64,000 nt of DNA, taken from the NCBI RefSeq assembly GCF_011077955.1, contig NZ_JAALBX010000005.1:124001-188000 (forward strand), written 5' to 3'. The stretch's first letter is position 1, and each line of letters begins with the position of its first letter. Positions 1 through 10,636 of this stretch are shown piece by piece. Origin of the DNA: Citrobacter freundii (lineage in GTDB: Bacteria > Pseudomonadota > Gammaproteobacteria > Enterobacterales > Enterobacteriaceae). The notes below the pieces were generated by a model that did no database searches, had not been told where the DNA came from, and saw only the letters and a list, made by a program, of their open reading frames with translations. The translations under genes and the position numbers were made by a program.

Positions 1-1707
1 ACGCGATGTGACGCCGGTGGTCACCTGGTTTGCGGAAGCAATACGGTCCAGACCGCCATAGGTGCGATCGCGGAACAGACCCGAGTAGTCGGATTGCAGC
101 AACGAGGAGTCAAAGTTATTGATGCTGCTCTGATCGCGGTAAGGCACGTACAGATACTGCGCGCGAGGTTCAAGCGTTTGCGTGAACCCATCTGCCCAGA
201 GCATATCGCGCTCGAACACCATTTTGCCGTCAACTTTGAATTGCGGCAGGGTACGAGTGACGGAATCCCTGAGCTTATTCGCCGCGTCATTATTTCCGCC
301 CAGGTAATTCTGGAAGTGCTCGATGTTGTCCTGTTGATAATGCGTGGACATCAGTTTCGCTTCGGTATTGATACTGCCCCAGTCGTTAGACAGCGGCAGA
401 CTGATTACCGGCTCAATATGCAGTCGGGTCGCTTCCGGGTAGTTGGCATTCACGTTGACGAATTTCACCGCCTGCGCGTAAAGGCGGGTATCAAATGGGC
501 CGACGTTATTTTGATACCAGTTGACGTCCAACTGCGGCTCAGCGCCGTAGGTGTTGCCAGATGTAGTATTAAATACCTGGAATTTTTTCGTCGAAACGGT
601 GGCGTCAAAATTCTGAATCGCATAGCCGACGCTGAATTTTTGCGTGGCGTAACCGTCGGTACTCGACCCGTAAGTGGAGCTAAAGTCGTTGAAATAATAG
701 GGATCGCTGACTTTGGTAAAGTCAACGTTAAAGCGCCATACCTGATTCATGACACCGTTATGGTTCCAGTAATAGAGCCAGCGGTGTTTGTCGCTTTCTG
801 CGGGGTGATCGTCCTTGAAGTGGTCATCAGAACCCAGGTAATCAAACTCCATCAAGCCTGTGCCCGCCTGGGTCAGGTAACGGAATTCGTTACGCCACTG
901 CGTGCCACGCTTTTCCATATAGTTCGGCGTGATGGTGGCATCAAAGTTGGGCGCAATGTTCCAGTAATAAGGCAGCGTGAACTCAATGCCGTTATTGGTG
1001 CTGTATTTGGCGTTGGGGATCAAGAAGCCGGAACGGCGTTTATCGCCTACTGGCAATTGCAGATACGGGCTATAGAAAACCGGTACCGGGCCAAGCTTGA
1101 ACCGCGCGTTCCAGATTTCGGCCACTTGCTCTTCACGGTCGTGGATAACTTCACTCCCCACAATGCTCCAGGTATTCGAACCCGGTAAGCAGGAGGTGAA
1201 CGTGCCGTTTTCGAGAATGGTGTAACGGTTCTCGCCGCGTTGTTTCATAAGATTCGCGGTTCCGCGGCCCTGACGGCCCACCATCTGATAGTCGCCTTCC
1301 CAGACGTTAGTATCTTTGGTATTCAGGTTCGACCAGGCTTTGGGGCCTTTTAAGATCACCTGATTATCATCGTAATGCACATTACCCAGCGCATCGACGG
1401 TGCGAACAGGGTCCGGTTGCCCGTCGACCTGTTTCTGATGCAGTTGCACTTCGTCGGCCTGTAACCGGCTGTTGCCCTGTTGAATATCCACATTGCCGCC
1501 AAACACGGCGTTATCTGGATAGTCGCCTTTCGCGCTATCGGCATTAATCGTCACCGGCTGACTATTGGGCTCACCTTCAACTAAAGGGCGATTGTAGCTC
1601 GGTACGCCAAGCATACATTGTGAAGCGAGGTCTGCAGCCATACCGTGTTGGCTATAGAGGGCTGCGCCAATCATGGTGGCCAGCAAGGTGGGAATACGTT
1701 TATTCAT
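1..1707 (-). CDS. lptD: LPS-assembly outer-membrane protein LptD, N-terminal 569 residues (3' end outside window)
   Basis: This is the outer-membrane beta-barrel that, plugged by LptE, inserts lipopolysaccharide into the outer leaflet. Reading the minus strand from the ATG at 1707 gives an open frame of 569 codons to the window edge; the E. coli protein has about 784 residues, so roughly the last 215 are missing. A signal peptide ([19 protein letters not shown]...) ends near AA-D26. Cys31 and a second Cys near residue 173 (FTSCLPG) match the N-terminal partners of the essential LptD disulphides; the barrel Cys pair lies outside the window. The OstA/LptA-like domain occupies about residues 50-200 and barrel strands follow. 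In relatives surA and pdxA lie downstream. Recognition rests on extended similarity to the E. coli sequence recalled from memory. Confidence 0.96.
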   Translation of the reverse strand, partial: MNKRIPTLLATMIGAALYSQHGMAADLASQCMLGVPSYNRPLVEGEPNSQPVTINADSAKGDYPDNAVFGGNVDIQQGNSRLQADEVQLHQKQVDGQPDPVRTVDALGNVHYDDNQVILKGPKAWSNLNTKDTNVWEGDYQMVGRQGRGTANLMKQRGENRYTILENGTFTSCLPGSNTWSIVGSEVIHDREEQVAEIWNARFKLGPVPVFYSPYLQLPVGDKRRSGFLIPNAKYSTNNGIEFTLPYYWNIAPNFDATITPNYMEKRGTQWRNEFRYLTQAGTGLMEFDYLGSDDHFKDDHPAESDKHRWLYYWNHNGVMNQVWRFNVDFTKVSDPYYFNDFSSTYGSSTDGYATQKFSVGYAIQNFDATVSTKKFQVFNTTSGNTYGAEPQLDVNWYQNNVGPFDTRLYAQAVKFVNVNANYPEATRLHIEPVISLPLSNDWGSINTEAKLMSTHYQQDNIEHFQNYLGGNNDAANKLRDSVTRTLPQFKVDGKMVFERDMLWADGFTQTLEPRAQYLYVPYRDQSSINNFDSSLLQSDYSGLFRDRTYGGLDRIASANQVTTGVTSR

Positions 1708-2068
1708 ACGTGTTATTCGTTGTTCCGTCATCAGTGGCCTGTCCCCGTTATCGTTCAGGATCAAGAATACGTCACGCGCCTGGTCACACGGAAGCGTAGA
1801 TGCATCCTGAAAGAGTCAAAAGGGTGTAGCGGCGGCAAACGGTCAGAGACTAACTTACTCATCACTGCAGCGCTAGTATTAATCCTGCCCGCTTTCGAGC
1901 CTGTTTGTTAGGCACGGCTTTGAATGACAGGTATGATAAAGCAAATTATAGGCTATGTCCCGCAGTTGACCGTGCCGTCAACGCCGGGCTAAAAGACCTT
2001 TATTACCGCGGTACTTACACGTGAAAAAGGGATATCGCCTTCCTGTAGCCTGACGAATTGGGGAGTCT
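1708..2068. promoter_or_regulatory. lptD/djlA divergent intergenic region
   Basis: A 361-bp gap between the divergent lptD and djlA starts. It must hold both promoters, but I could not pick a convincing sigma70 or sigmaE hexamer pair. A short inverted repeat, GTTGAC-N6-GTCAAC, lies at 1965-1982. In E. coli lptD is in the sigmaE regulon; no clear sigmaE -35 was found here by eye. Confidence 0.4.
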
Positions 2069-2884
2069 ATGCAGTATTGGGGAAAAATAGTTGGCGTGGC
2101 GATGGCCCTGATGATGGGCGGTGGCTTCTGGGGCGTGGTTTTAGGCTTACTTATCGGCCATTTCTTTGACCAGGCGCGCAGCAGACGGATGGCGTTTTTT
2201 AGTACGCAACAGCAGCGACAATCGCTGTTTTTTAGCACCACCTTTGAAGTGATGGGGCATTTAACCAAATCAAAAGGACGGGTCACGCAGGCGGATATCC
2301 ATATGGCGTCTTTATTTATGGACCGTATGGATTTACACGGAAATTCGCGTACTGCCGCGCAAAATGCGTTTCGGGTCGGTAAAGAGCCGGGTTACCCGCT
2401 GCGCGAGAAAATGCGTCAGTTGCGTGGCATCTGTTTTGGCCGCTTCGATTTAATTCGGATGTTTCTGGAAATTCAAATTCAGACTGCCTTCGCGGACGGT
2501 TCCCTGCACCCTAACGAACGTGAGGTGCTGTACGTAATAGCGGAAGAGTTAGGGATTTCACGCACCCAGTTCGATCAGTTTCTGCGCATGATGCAGGGCG
2601 GGGCGCAGTTTAGCGGCGGTGGGCAGCAGGGCCATCAGCAAGGTCCGTGGCAGCAAGCGCCTCAGGGGCCGACTCTTGAAGATGCCTGTAATGTGTTGGG
2701 GGTAAAACCCACGGATGAACCCACCACGATTAAACGCGCGTATCGCAAGCTGATGAGCGAGCATCACCCGGATAAATTAGTGGCGAAAGGGTTGCCGCCG
2801 GAAATGATGCAAATGGCGAAGCAGAAAGCGCAGGAAATTCAAAAAGCGTACGATCTGATTAAAACCACCAAAGGGTTTAAATAG
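2069..2884 (+). CDS. djlA: Membrane-anchored DnaJ-like co-chaperone DjlA
   Basis: DjlA is a type III J-domain protein of the inner membrane that stimulates DnaK and, when overproduced, activates Rcs signalling. The 271-residue product equals the E. coli length. A glycine-rich transmembrane segment spans about residues 6-30, a TerB-like helical domain occupies the middle (about 55-185), a Gln/Gly-rich linker follows, and a C-terminal J domain carries the diagnostic HPD at 233-235. The ATG at 2069 is preceded by GGGGAG and begins the membrane anchor directly. It diverges from lptD and converges on rluA. Confidence 0.96.
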   Translation: MQYWGKIVGVAMALMMGGGFWGVVLGLLIGHFFDQARSRRMAFFSTQQQRQSLFFSTTFEVMGHLTKSKGRVTQADIHMASLFMDRMDLHGNSRTAAQNAFRVGKEPGYPLREKMRQLRGICFGRFDLIRMFLEIQIQTAFADGSLHPNEREVLYVIAEELGISRTQFDQFLRMMQGGAQFSGGGQQGHQQGPWQQAPQGPTLEDACNVLGVKPTDEPTTIKRAYRKLMSEHHPDKLVAKGLPPEMMQMAKQKAQEIQKAYDLIKTTKGFK

Positions 2885-2903
2885 CGCTTTTACATGAAGA
2901 TGA

Positions 2904-2930
2904 CCGTTGCTCTCAGGCTGAAAGCAACGG
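2904..2930. terminator. Hairpin between convergent djlA and rluA
   Basis: CCGTTGCT at 2904-2911 pairs with AGCAACGG at 2923-2930 around an 11-nt loop. It lies between convergent stop codons but lacks a clear T-run on either strand, so its activity as an intrinsic terminator is uncertain. Confidence 0.4.
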
Positions 2931-2937
2931 CATAATA

Positions 2938-3591
2938 TCAAAATTCCGCAGGCGCGCGGAACGTCATGGCATTCCCGAAAGCCGGGTGGGTGATGGTCAG
3001 CGTCTGCGCATGCAGCAGCAGACGCGGCGCCAGCGCGAGTGCTTCCGGTGTGGCGTAGAAGCGGTCTCCTAAGATAGGGTGTCCCAGCGCGAGCATATGC
3101 ACCCGCAACTGGTGCGAGCGTCCGGTAATGGGTTTAAGTAATACGCGCGCGGTATTATCCTCGCCATATTCCAGCACCTCATACTCGGTTTGCGCCGCTT
3201 TACCGGTTTCATAACACACCTTCTGCTTAGGCCGGTTCGGCCAGTCGCAAATAAGCGGTAAATCAACCAGCCCTTTTTCAGGCGGATGGCCCCAGACGCG
3301 AGCCACGTACTGCTTACTCGGCTCGCGTTCGCGAAACTGGCGCTTTAATTCACGCTCTGCGGCCTTGGTCAGCGCGACCACGATAACGCCGCTGGTTGCC
3401 ATATCAAGACGATGCACCGACTCCGCCTTTGGATAATCACGCTGAATGCGCGTCATCACGCTGTCTTTGTGCTCTTCAAGCCGACCCGGCACGGAGAGCA
3501 GCCCGCTCGGCTTGTTAACCACCATAATATGGTCGTCCTGATACAGGACGACCAGCCAGGGGTCGGTGGGTGGATGATAGGCTTCCAGCAT
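2938..3591 (-). CDS. rluA: Dual-specificity rRNA/tRNA pseudouridine synthase RluA
   Basis: RluA makes pseudouridine 746 in 23S rRNA and pseudouridine 32 in several tRNAs. The 217-residue protein is close to the E. coli length (219). The RluA-family catalytic motif HRLDMATSG is at 60-68 with the nucleophilic Asp at 63, and the conserved GRSHQLRVHM segment lies in the C-terminal half. Its start lies 12 bp past the rapA stop, so the two are probably cotranscribed as in E. coli. Confidence 0.96.
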   Translation of the reverse strand: MLEAYHPPTDPWLVVLYQDDHIMVVNKPSGLLSVPGRLEEHKDSVMTRIQRDYPKAESVHRLDMATSGVIVVALTKAAERELKRQFREREPSKQYVARVWGHPPEKGLVDLPLICDWPNRPKQKVCYETGKAAQTEYEVLEYGEDNTARVLLKPITGRSHQLRVHMLALGHPILGDRFYATPEALALAPRLLLHAQTLTITHPAFGNAMTFRAPAEF

Positions 3592-3603
3592 AGTTTTTCC
3601 TGA

Positions 3604-6510
3604 TTACTGATGCGTCACGACGATAAGACGCAGCGCGTCCAGTCGCCAGCTCGCCTGGTCAAGGCTTTCGAGCACCTGGACACGGTTACTCTCAATCGCC
3701 GCGAGTTCATCGTCACGGATATTGGGATTGACCGCCTTCAGGGCTTCCAGACGCGACAGTTCGGCAGAGAGTTTTTCATCCGCTTCTTCGCGTGCTGTCT
3801 TAATCAATGCCTGCGCCGCGCTTTCTACTTTGCTTTCTGCCAGTTGCAAAATGGCATGCACGTCCTGTTGAACGGCGTTCACCAGTTTGCTGCTGGTATG
3901 GCGGTTTACCGCGCTGAGCTGGCGGTTGAAGCTTTCAAACTCCACCTGGGCTGCGAGGTTAGTACCGTTTTTATCCACCAGCATACGAACCGGCGTCGGC
4001 GGCAGGAAGCGGTTGAGCTGCAACTGCTTCGGCGCTTTCGCTTCCACCACATAAATAAGCTCAAGTAGCAGAGTGCCTACCGGCAGCGCTTTGTTCTTTA
4101 ACAAAGAGAGCGCACAGCTTCCGGTATCGCCGGAGAGGATCAAATCCAGGCCGTTACGAATCAGCGGATGCTCCCAGGTAATAAACTGCGCATCTTCGCG
4201 GGACAGCGCCACATCGCGGTTAAAGGTGATGGTGCAGCCGTCTTCCGGCAGGCCCGGGAAATCCGGCACCAGCATATGATCGGACGGAGTCAGTACAATC
4301 ATATGTTCGCCGCGATCGTCCTGGTTGATACCGATGATATCAAACAGGTTCATGGCAAAGTTCACAAGACCGGTGTCATTATCCTGCTGCGCGATCGAAT
4401 CCGCTAACGCCTGCGCCTGTTCCCCGCCGTTGGAGTTAATCTCCAGCAGGCGATCACGGCCCTGTTCCAGTTGCGCTTTTAAGGCATCATGCTGTTCGCG
4501 ACAGGACTTGATAAGCTCGTCAAACCCGTCGGTTTCTTCCGGCGCGGCAAGGTAGTTAATCAGTTCGTTATAGACGCTGTCGTAAATGGTACGGCCGGTC
4601 GGGCAGGTATGTTCAAACGCGTCGAGGCCTTCGTGATACCAGCGCACCAGCACCGATTGCGCGGTTTTTTCGAGCCACGGCACCAGAATCTGAATATCGT
4701 GCGCCTGACCGATACGATCAAGACGACCAATACGCTGTTCAAGCAAGTCGGGGTTGAACGGCAAATCGAACATCACCAGATGGCTGGCAAACTGGAAGTT
4801 ACGTCCTTCCGAGCCGATTTCGGAGCACAACAGCACCTGCGCGCCCGTGTCTTCTTCCGAGAACCAGGCGGCCGCACGGTCACGCTCGATGATGGACATG
4901 CCTTCATGGAATACCGCCGCGCGAATACCTTCACGTTCGCGCAGCACCTGCTCAAGCTGCAACGCCGTCGTCGCTTTGGCGCAGATAACCAGCACTTTCT
5001 GCGAGCGGTGGCTGGTGAGATACCCCATCAGCCAATCAACGCGCGGATCGAAGTTCCACCAGGTACCGGTGTCGCCTTCAAATTCCTGATAAATCTGCTC
5101 GGGATAGAGCATATCGCGTGCGCGTTCTTCAGCCGATTTGCGCGCACCCATAATCCCGGAGACTTTAATCGCCGTCTGATACTGCGTCGGCAGCGGGAGT
5201 TTAATGGTTTGCAGTTCGCGCTTCGGAAACCCTTTCACCCCGTTACGGGTATTACGGAACAGCACACGGCTGGTGCCATGGCGGTCCAGCAGCATAGAAA
5301 TCAGTTCCTGACGCGCCGCATCAGCGCCGTCGCGGGTACTGTTGGCGGTCTGCAATAGCGGCTCGATATCCTGCTCGCCAATCAGTTCGCCCAAGGTATT
5401 CAGCTCTGCATCAGAAAGATGCTTACCCGCCAGCAGCATGGCCACGGCATCCGCCACCGGGCGGAAATTCTTTTGCTCTTCAACAAACTGCTCGAAATCA
5501 TGAAAACGGTTAGGATCAAGCAGGCGTAAACGGGCGAAATGGCTTTCAAGACCGAGTTGCTCCGGCGTCGCGGTGAGCAGCAGCACGCCGGGGACCTGGG
5601 CGGCCAGTTGTTCAATCGCCAGATATTCGCGGCTTGGCGCGGCTTCGCTCCACACCAGATGGTGAGCTTCATCCACCACCATCAAATCCCACTCTGCGTC
5701 GCACAGATGTTCAAGCCGTTGCTTATTGCGGCGAACAAAGTCCAGTGAGCAGATCACCAGTTGTTCGGTTTCGAAAGGATTATCCGCATCGTGCTGGGCT
5801 TCGGCGTAACGATCGTCGTCAAACAGCGCGAAGCGTAAGTTGAAACGACGCAGCATTTCCACCAGCCACTGGTGTTGCAGGGTTTCCGGCACCACAATCA
5901 ACACGCGTTCTGCGGCACCCGCCTGCAGTTGCTGATGAATAATCATGCCCGCTTCGATGGTTTTACCGAGACCCACTTCGTCTGCCAGCAGAACGCGCGG
6001 CGCATGGCGACGACCCACGTCATTGGCAATGTGCAACTGATGCGGGATCAGGTTAGTACGCTGACCGCGCAGGCCGCTCCACGGCATACGGTATTGCTCA
6101 CTCTGATAGCGGCGAGCGCGAAAGCGCAGGGCGAAGCGATCCATACGGTCGATTTGGCCGGCGAACAGCCGATCCTGCGGTTTGCTGAACACCAGTTTGC
6201 TGTCGAGAAAAACTTCACGCAGCGTGACATTCGCTTCTTGCGTGTCGAGCCGGGTTCCGGTGTAGGCAAGCAGACCATTTTCTTCGGCGACCTCATCCAC
6301 TTTAAGCTGCCAGCCGTCATGGTTGGTAATGGTGTCGCCGGGGTTGAACATCACGCGGGTGATGGGGGAATCATTACGGGCATACAGACGGTTTTCGCCG
6401 GTAGCAGGGAAAAGCAGAGTAACCATACGCGCATCCAGCGCTACCACGGTTCCCAGTCCAAGTTCGCTTTCCGTGTCGCTAATCCAACGTTGACCAAGTG
6501 TAAAAGGCAT
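3604..6510 (-). CDS. rapA: RNA polymerase-recycling SWI2/SNF2 ATPase RapA (HepA)
   Basis: RapA binds RNA polymerase and uses ATP hydrolysis to release it from stalled post-termination complexes. The 968 residues equal the E. coli length. The N-terminal Tudor-like domains come first (about 1-105), then the Walker A motif DEVGLGKT with Lys183, the DEAH box at 280-283, the LLLTATP motif, and the second RecA lobe with the [11 protein letters not shown] motif near residue 600. The acidic C-terminal part ends in LIVVTHQ. It is cotranscribed with rluA and lies downstream of polB on the same strand. Confidence 0.97.
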   Translation of the reverse strand: MPFTLGQRWISDTESELGLGTVVALDARMVTLLFPATGENRLYARNDSPITRVMFNPGDTITNHDGWQLKVDEVAEENGLLAYTGTRLDTQEANVTLREVFLDSKLVFSKPQDRLFAGQIDRMDRFALRFRARRYQSEQYRMPWSGLRGQRTNLIPHQLHIANDVGRRHAPRVLLADEVGLGKTIEAGMIIHQQLQAGAAERVLIVVPETLQHQWLVEMLRRFNLRFALFDDDRYAEAQHDADNPFETEQLVICSLDFVRRNKQRLEHLCDAEWDLMVVDEAHHLVWSEAAPSREYLAIEQLAAQVPGVLLLTATPEQLGLESHFARLRLLDPNRFHDFEQFVEEQKNFRPVADAVAMLLAGKHLSDAELNTLGELIGEQDIEPLLQTANSTRDGADAARQELISMLLDRHGTSRVLFRNTRNGVKGFPKRELQTIKLPLPTQYQTAIKVSGIMGARKSAEERARDMLYPEQIYQEFEGDTGTWWNFDPRVDWLMGYLTSHRSQKVLVICAKATTALQLEQVLREREGIRAAVFHEGMSIIERDRAAAWFSEEDTGAQVLLCSEIGSEGRNFQFASHLVMFDLPFNPDLLEQRIGRLDRIGQAHDIQILVPWLEKTAQSVLVRWYHEGLDAFEHTCPTGRTIYDSVYNELINYLAAPEETDGFDELIKSCREQHDALKAQLEQGRDRLLEINSNGGEQAQALADSIAQQDNDTGLVNFAMNLFDIIGINQDDRGEHMIVLTPSDHMLVPDFPGLPEDGCTITFNRDVALSREDAQFITWEHPLIRNGLDLILSGDTGSCALSLLKNKALPVGTLLLELIYVVEAKAPKQLQLNRFLPPTPVRMLVDKNGTNLAAQVEFESFNRQLSAVNRHTSSKLVNAVQQDVHAILQLAESKVESAAQALIKTAREEADEKLSAELSRLEALKAVNPNIRDDELAAIESNRVQVLESLDQASWRLDALRLIVVTHQ

Positions 6511-6641
6511 ATCTATTCGGCTCTGGTTAATAATTTGCAGGCAATAGTGTGACCACCGCGAACTGCTCGCGGTGCATTAAATTTGGGAATCAGATTAGGA
6601 AAGGGCGCTATGGTACTGGATGGTAACGCGTTCGTCACGTG

Positions 6642-8999
6642 TCAAAATAACCCCAGTTGCCCTGTTAACAGTGTAGCAAAATCATCTTTCATAAACGGTA
6701 AAATCCCATCCGCGACGGGTTGAAGCTGGCGCGTCAGGTAATGATCATAGTCCAGCGGCGAGCGCTGGTAGTCGCGCGGTTCCGGCCCGTTAGTGGTCCA
6801 GACGTATTTTATTGTACCGCGATTCTGGTACTGCGCGGGCCTGCCGAGACGGGCATTTTCTTCATCCGCCAGCCGTGCGGCCCGCACGTGGGGCGGCACA
6901 TTGCGTTGATATTCTTTCAGCGGGCGACGCAGTCGCTTACGGTAAATCAGCTGGTCATCCAGCTCGCCATTTAGCAGGCGGGCAATGGTTTCGCGTACAA
7001 AATCCTGATACGGCTCGCGGCGAAATATTTTCAAATAGAGCGCCTGCTGGAAGTGTTGCGCCAGCGGCGTCCAGTCGGTTCGCACCGTTTCAAGGCCTTT
7101 AAATACCATGCGCGGCTCGCCGCCATCTTCAATCAGGCCGGCATAGCGCTTCTTACTGCCCATTTCCGCGCCCCGAATAGTCGGCATCAAAAAGCGATTA
7201 AAATGGGTTTCAAACTCAAGCTCCAGCGCGCTTTCCACATTCAGCGTCTGCCTGAGATGGTCGCGCCACCACTGATTGACTTTGGCAATCAGCGCGCGGC
7301 CTGTTTCGCTTGCCTCGGCATTGTTGTAGGGCTTTTTTAACCAGATGAACGTGGAGTCGGTGTCGCCATAAATCACGTCAAAGCCTTCTTCTTCAATCAA
7401 CGCTTTGGTCTGGCGCATGATGTCATGTCCGCGCAGGGTGATGGAGGACGCCAGCCGCGGATCGAAGAACCGGCAGGCGCTGGTGCCGAGCACGCCGTAA
7501 AACGCGTTCATAATGATTTTTAGCGCCTGCGATAGCGGTTTATTGCCATGCTTCTTGGCCTCTTCGCGGCCCTGCCAGATTTGCGAAACAATTTCCGGCA
7601 GGCAGTGCGTGGTGCGGGAGAAACGCGCATTCAAATACCCTTCCACACTCTGTTCATCATCCGGATGGGCGAGACCTTCCACCAGCCCCACCGGGTCGAT
7701 AAGAAAGGTGCGGATAATCGACGGATACAGACTTTTATAATCCAGCACCAGAACCGAATCGTACAATCCGGGCCGGGAATCCATGACGTAGCCGCCAGGG
7801 CTTGCCTGTGGCGGTACATCACCAAGATTGGGGGCAACAAAACCGGCGCGGTGCATACGCGGGAAATACAAGTGACTGAAGGACGCCACCGACCCGCCGT
7901 GGCGGTCAACGGGCAGGCCATTGACCGACGAACGTTCCAGTAAAAACGGCATAATCTCCGTTTTGTGGAAAATACGCGTCACCAGCTCGCAGTCTTTCAG
8001 GTTGTAGGTTGCCAGCGCCGGTTTGTCTTCGGCGAAGCGGCGGTCAATTTCCGCCATCCGATCCCACGGATTATCGATGGCTTTGCCTTCCCCGAGCAAT
8101 TCCTGCGACACCGCCTCAAGCGAGAAAGAGGAGAAGCTCCAGAACGCCGATTTCAGCGCATCGATGCCGTCAATCATCAATCTGCCCGGCGCCTGGGCGA
8201 AAAATACGCCTGCTTTAAAACCGTGCTCGCGCCACTCAAGCGCCTGCTGATTACGCCCAAGACGCAGCGGGATGCCGTAGCGTTCGGCATGCTTTTGCAG
8301 CATCTTTAAATCAAACTGAATCACGTTCCAGCCAATCAACACATCGGGATCAAATTCGGCAAACCAGGCGTTGAGTTTTTCCAGCAGTTGCGGACGGCTG
8401 GCGACATATTCGAGTTTGAAATCAAGTCCGCTGGCATCGCCATTTTCCGGGCCGAGCATATACACCGTACGTTCGCCGCAGCCCTCAAGGCCGATGCAGT
8501 ACAACTCGCCGTGGCGATTGGTTTCGATATCCAGCGATACCCATTTCAGGGCCGGGCGATACAGCGGGTTAGGTTTCATCTTCGCGTCGCGCAAGCCACC
8601 ATCGCGCATCTCGCCGGTGACCCAGACAGGCGCTGTGATAAAACGCTCCATCAGATAACGTTCCGGCGGGCGCACATCGGCTTCGTAGACCGTTACTCCC
8701 GCTTCGCGCAGCAGTTTTTCACAGCGCATAAGTTGCCGATGCTGGCGAAAGTAGAGGCCGTAAACCGGTTGATGATGAAAATCACGCAGGGAAAGCGCAT
8801 CAAGACGATAGGTTTCGCCCGTTAGCGCACGTTCGACGTCGGCACGCTGATGTTGAGGCACAAAGGCAACCGATTCCTGGGGCGGCAACGTTACGCACAG
8901 CGGCCCGTTATCGGTCGCCAGCCAGAATTCCACCTCAGTGCCCTGTGGCGTGTCCCGCCAGTGACGGGTTAAAACAAACCCCTGCCGCGTTTCTGCCAC
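6642..8999 (-). CDS. polB: DNA polymerase II (family B, SOS-inducible)
   Basis: Pol II is the family-B polymerase used in replication restart and translesion synthesis. The product has 785 residues (E. coli 783). The 3'-5' exonuclease Exo I motif DIE is at 157-159, and the polymerase motifs DYKSLYPSI (about 420) and YGDTDS (about 546) are intact. The C-terminal LTGQLGLF is the beta-clamp binding tail. The start codon is GTG at 8999-8997, after GAGAAG; this start gives the expected N-terminus. A LexA box lies 56-71 bp upstream, so SOS control is expected. An extra gene separates it from araD. Confidence 0.97.
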   Translation of the reverse strand: MAETRQGFVLTRHWRDTPQGTEVEFWLATDNGPLCVTLPPQESVAFVPQHQRADVERALTGETYRLDALSLRDFHHQPVYGLYFRQHRQLMRCEKLLREAGVTVYEADVRPPERYLMERFITAPVWVTGEMRDGGLRDAKMKPNPLYRPALKWVSLDIETNRHGELYCIGLEGCGERTVYMLGPENGDASGLDFKLEYVASRPQLLEKLNAWFAEFDPDVLIGWNVIQFDLKMLQKHAERYGIPLRLGRNQQALEWREHGFKAGVFFAQAPGRLMIDGIDALKSAFWSFSSFSLEAVSQELLGEGKAIDNPWDRMAEIDRRFAEDKPALATYNLKDCELVTRIFHKTEIMPFLLERSSVNGLPVDRHGGSVASFSHLYFPRMHRAGFVAPNLGDVPPQASPGGYVMDSRPGLYDSVLVLDYKSLYPSIIRTFLIDPVGLVEGLAHPDDEQSVEGYLNARFSRTTHCLPEIVSQIWQGREEAKKHGNKPLSQALKIIMNAFYGVLGTSACRFFDPRLASSITLRGHDIMRQTKALIEEEGFDVIYGDTDSTFIWLKKPYNNAEASETGRALIAKVNQWWRDHLRQTLNVESALELEFETHFNRFLMPTIRGAEMGSKKRYAGLIEDGGEPRMVFKGLETVRTDWTPLAQHFQQALYLKIFRREPYQDFVRETIARLLNGELDDQLIYRKRLRRPLKEYQRNVPPHVRAARLADEENARLGRPAQYQNRGTIKYVWTTNGPEPRDYQRSPLDYDHYLTRQLQPVADGILPFMKDDFATLLTGQLGLF

Positions 9000-9012
9000 G
9001 TTTTCTTCTCAA

Positions 9013-9043
9013 TAAAAAACCAGGCCTGATTATAGCCTGGTTT
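9013..9043 (-). terminator. Intrinsic terminator between the DUF218 gene and polB
   Basis: AAACCAGGC (9017-9025) and GCCTGGTTT (9035-9043) form a 9-bp stem with a 9-nt loop, followed on the minus strand by T-rich sequence. It would stop read-through from the upstream DUF218 gene into polB. The loop contains TATAAT (minus strand, 9034-9029), the best candidate -10 box for polB. Confidence 0.7.
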
Positions 9044-9057
9044 CTGCGAAGGTGCTG
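9029..9057 (-). promoter_or_regulatory. Candidate polB promoter
   Basis: On the minus strand a perfect TATAAT (9034-9029) lies 17 bp after CAGCAC (9057-9052), which overlaps the LexA box. The -35 is a poor match, so the call rests on the -10 and on its position relative to the LexA site. Confidence 0.5.
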
Positions 9058-9070
9058 GTGTTTTATACAG
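9055..9070. promoter_or_regulatory. LexA (SOS) box of polB
   Basis: Read on the minus strand the site is CTGTATAAAACACCAG, matching the LexA consensus CTGT-N8-ACAG except for one base in the second half-site. Its position upstream of the polB GTG and its similarity to the known polB operator support SOS repression. Confidence 0.78.
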
Positions 9071-9080
9071 TATCAAGGCG

Positions 9081-9683
9081 TTACAAAACGCGATAAAGAC
9101 AGTAAACGCAATACCAGAACGTCTCACGCAACAGAAAGCGCGTTTTTGCGCTGAACGAACGATAACGCGATGTGGTGGTAGGTGAGGCCCAGGCCTCGAT
9201 GCCTTCATCACGCGCCATCAGCATGATGCGTTTCATATGCAGTGGATCGCTTACGATCAACGCGTTATGCAGCTGGTTCATCGCCATAATGGTTTTCGCG
9301 TAGCGTAAGTTTTCACGGGTGACCTGCGAGCGGTCCTCCACCAGGATCGCGGCGTCAGGAATGTGCAATGAAAGAAGATAACGACGCGCGACGGCGGCAT
9401 CTGAAAGCGCGTTAAAGTTGCTGTATCCGCCTGTAACGATAACTTTTTTAACATACCCGTCGCGGTATAAGCTTGCGGCATGGTTGAGCCGCTCCTGAAA
9501 TACCAAAGACGGAACGTCTCCCTTCACGGCGGCACCGGCTACGATCGCGCAGTCGGCAGTATGGGTTTCGTCCTTGAAACTGAACTGATAAATCGCAAGC
9601 GCGTTGCAAATGCCGATAATCAACACCGCCGTCATTAGCGCCGCTGAGATGAGGGCTATCATTTTTTTCGCACTCATTTCCAT
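9081..9683 (-). CDS. YdcF/SanA-family (DUF218) membrane-anchored protein
   Basis: The 200-residue protein has one N-terminal transmembrane segment (about 7-28), then a DUF218-type domain opening with DCAIVAGAAVKGDVPS and containing VIVTGGYS, EDRSQVTRENLRYAK and ALIVSDPLHMKR. These are typical of the SanA/YdcF/ElyC superfamily, whose members affect the cell envelope and vancomycin sensitivity; no biochemical function is firmly assigned. Two ATGs, six bases apart (9683 and 9677), both have an AAGGGA-type ribosome site; the first is used here. In E. coli polB and araD are direct neighbours, so this gene is an insertion relative to that order. It has its own terminator before polB. Confidence 0.85.
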   Translation of the reverse strand: MEMSAKKMIALISAALMTAVLIIGICNALAIYQFSFKDETHTADCAIVAGAAVKGDVPSLVFQERLNHAASLYRDGYVKKVIVTGGYSNFNALSDAAVARRYLLSLHIPDAAILVEDRSQVTRENLRYAKTIMAMNQLHNALIVSDPLHMKRIMLMARDEGIEAWASPTTTSRYRSFSAKTRFLLRETFWYCVYCLYRVL

Positions 9684-9825
9684 CCCTTCCCTTTGTTGGT
9701 CATCACTCTTCAGGCGTCGTGCCCGTGCGCTGTGTGGGATGCTATTTTCAGCGCTGAGAAGTGAGCTGAAAAGATGAGGAGCGGGCCTTTCAGTTTTTGA
9801 CCCGATGAAAGCCTGTTTTGAGCAA

Positions 9826-9861
9826 GTAATAAAAATAAAAAACCCAGAACATGTCTGGGTT
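9826..9861 (-). terminator. araBAD operon terminator
   Basis: AACCCAGA (9841-9848) pairs with TCTGGGTT (9854-9861) just after the araD stop; on the minus strand it is followed by a long T-rich run (9840-9826). Confidence 0.85.
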
Positions 9862-9880
9862 AGAAGGAAACGCGTGCGTA

Positions 9881-10576
9881 TTACTGCCCGTAATACGCCT
9901 TCGCACCGTGCTTGCGCAGATAGTGCTTATCGAGCAGCGTTTGCTGCATGGGGGGTAAATCTGGCGTGAGCTGGCGGCAGAAGATGCCCATATAGGCGAC
10001 TTCTTCCATGACGATGGCGTTATGCACCGCATCCATCGCGTCTTTGCCCCAGGCAAACGGGCCGTGGGAATGCACCAGCACGCCGGGCATTTGTTTCGCT
10101 TCAATGCCCAGTTCGCGGAAGGTTTCCACAATCACCGTCCCCGTATCCCATTCATACTGACCATTGATTTCATCATCGGTCATTTTGCGGGTGCAGGGGA
10201 TTGCGCCATAGAAATAGTCCGCATGGGTAGTGCCCGTCGCCGGAATGCTTTTCCCGGCCTGCGCCCAGATGGTGGCGTGGCGTGAGTGGGTATGCACAAT
10301 GCCGCCGATATCGGGGAACTGTTGGTAGAGCAGGCGATGCGTTGGCGTGTCGGAAGACGGTTTCTTTTTACCTTCCACCACCTCGCCGGTTTCGATACTC
10401 ACCACCACCATATCGTCGGCGGTCATCACCGAATATTCCACGCCCGATGGTTTGATGATAAACACACCCTGCTCGCGGCAGACGGCGCTGACGTTACCCC
10501 AGGTCAGCGTAACCAGATTGTGTGCCGGTAGCGCGAGATTGGCTTCCAACACCTGACGTTTCAGATCTTCTAACAT
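9881..10576 (-). CDS. araD: L-ribulose-5-phosphate 4-epimerase
   Basis: AraD converts L-ribulose 5-phosphate to D-xylulose 5-phosphate, feeding arabinose into the pentose phosphate pathway. The 231 residues equal the E. coli length. The class II aldolase-type zinc ligands His95, His97 and His171 and catalytic Asp120 are at the expected positions. The ATG at 10576 follows a strong GGAGGA ribosome site. It is last in araBAD, separated from araA by 60 bp containing a strong hairpin. Confidence 0.97.
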   Translation of the reverse strand: MLEDLKRQVLEANLALPAHNLVTLTWGNVSAVCREQGVFIIKPSGVEYSVMTADDMVVVSIETGEVVEGKKKPSSDTPTHRLLYQQFPDIGGIVHTHSRHATIWAQAGKSIPATGTTHADYFYGAIPCTRKMTDDEINGQYEWDTGTVIVETFRELGIEAKQMPGVLVHSHGPFAWGKDAMDAVHNAIVMEEVAYMGIFCRQLTPDLPPMQQTLLDKHYLRKHGAKAYYGQ

Positions 10577-10590
10577 CGTAGTCCTCCGCT

Positions 10591-10620
10591 AAAAAAAGGG
10601 GCCAGCCGCGTGGGCTGGCC
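10591..10620 (-). terminator. araA-araD intergenic hairpin with T-tract
   Basis: GGCCAGCC (10600-10607) and GGCTGGCC (10613-10620) form an 8-bp GC-rich stem with a 5-nt loop; on the minus strand it is followed by CC and seven T residues. It looks like an internal terminator or attenuator that would lower araD expression relative to araB and araA, or a 3'-end stabiliser. Confidence 0.65.
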
Positions 10621-10636
10621 AAAGGTTCCCCTGTGA

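Noticed and set aside
94-1188. 364-codon plus-strand open frame
   Set aside because: It is antisense to lptD, has no recognisable domain, and follows the codon structure of the real gene on the other strand.
4489-5358. 289-codon plus-strand open frame
   Set aside because: Antisense to rapA; a shadow of GC-rich coding sequence with no start-site or domain support.
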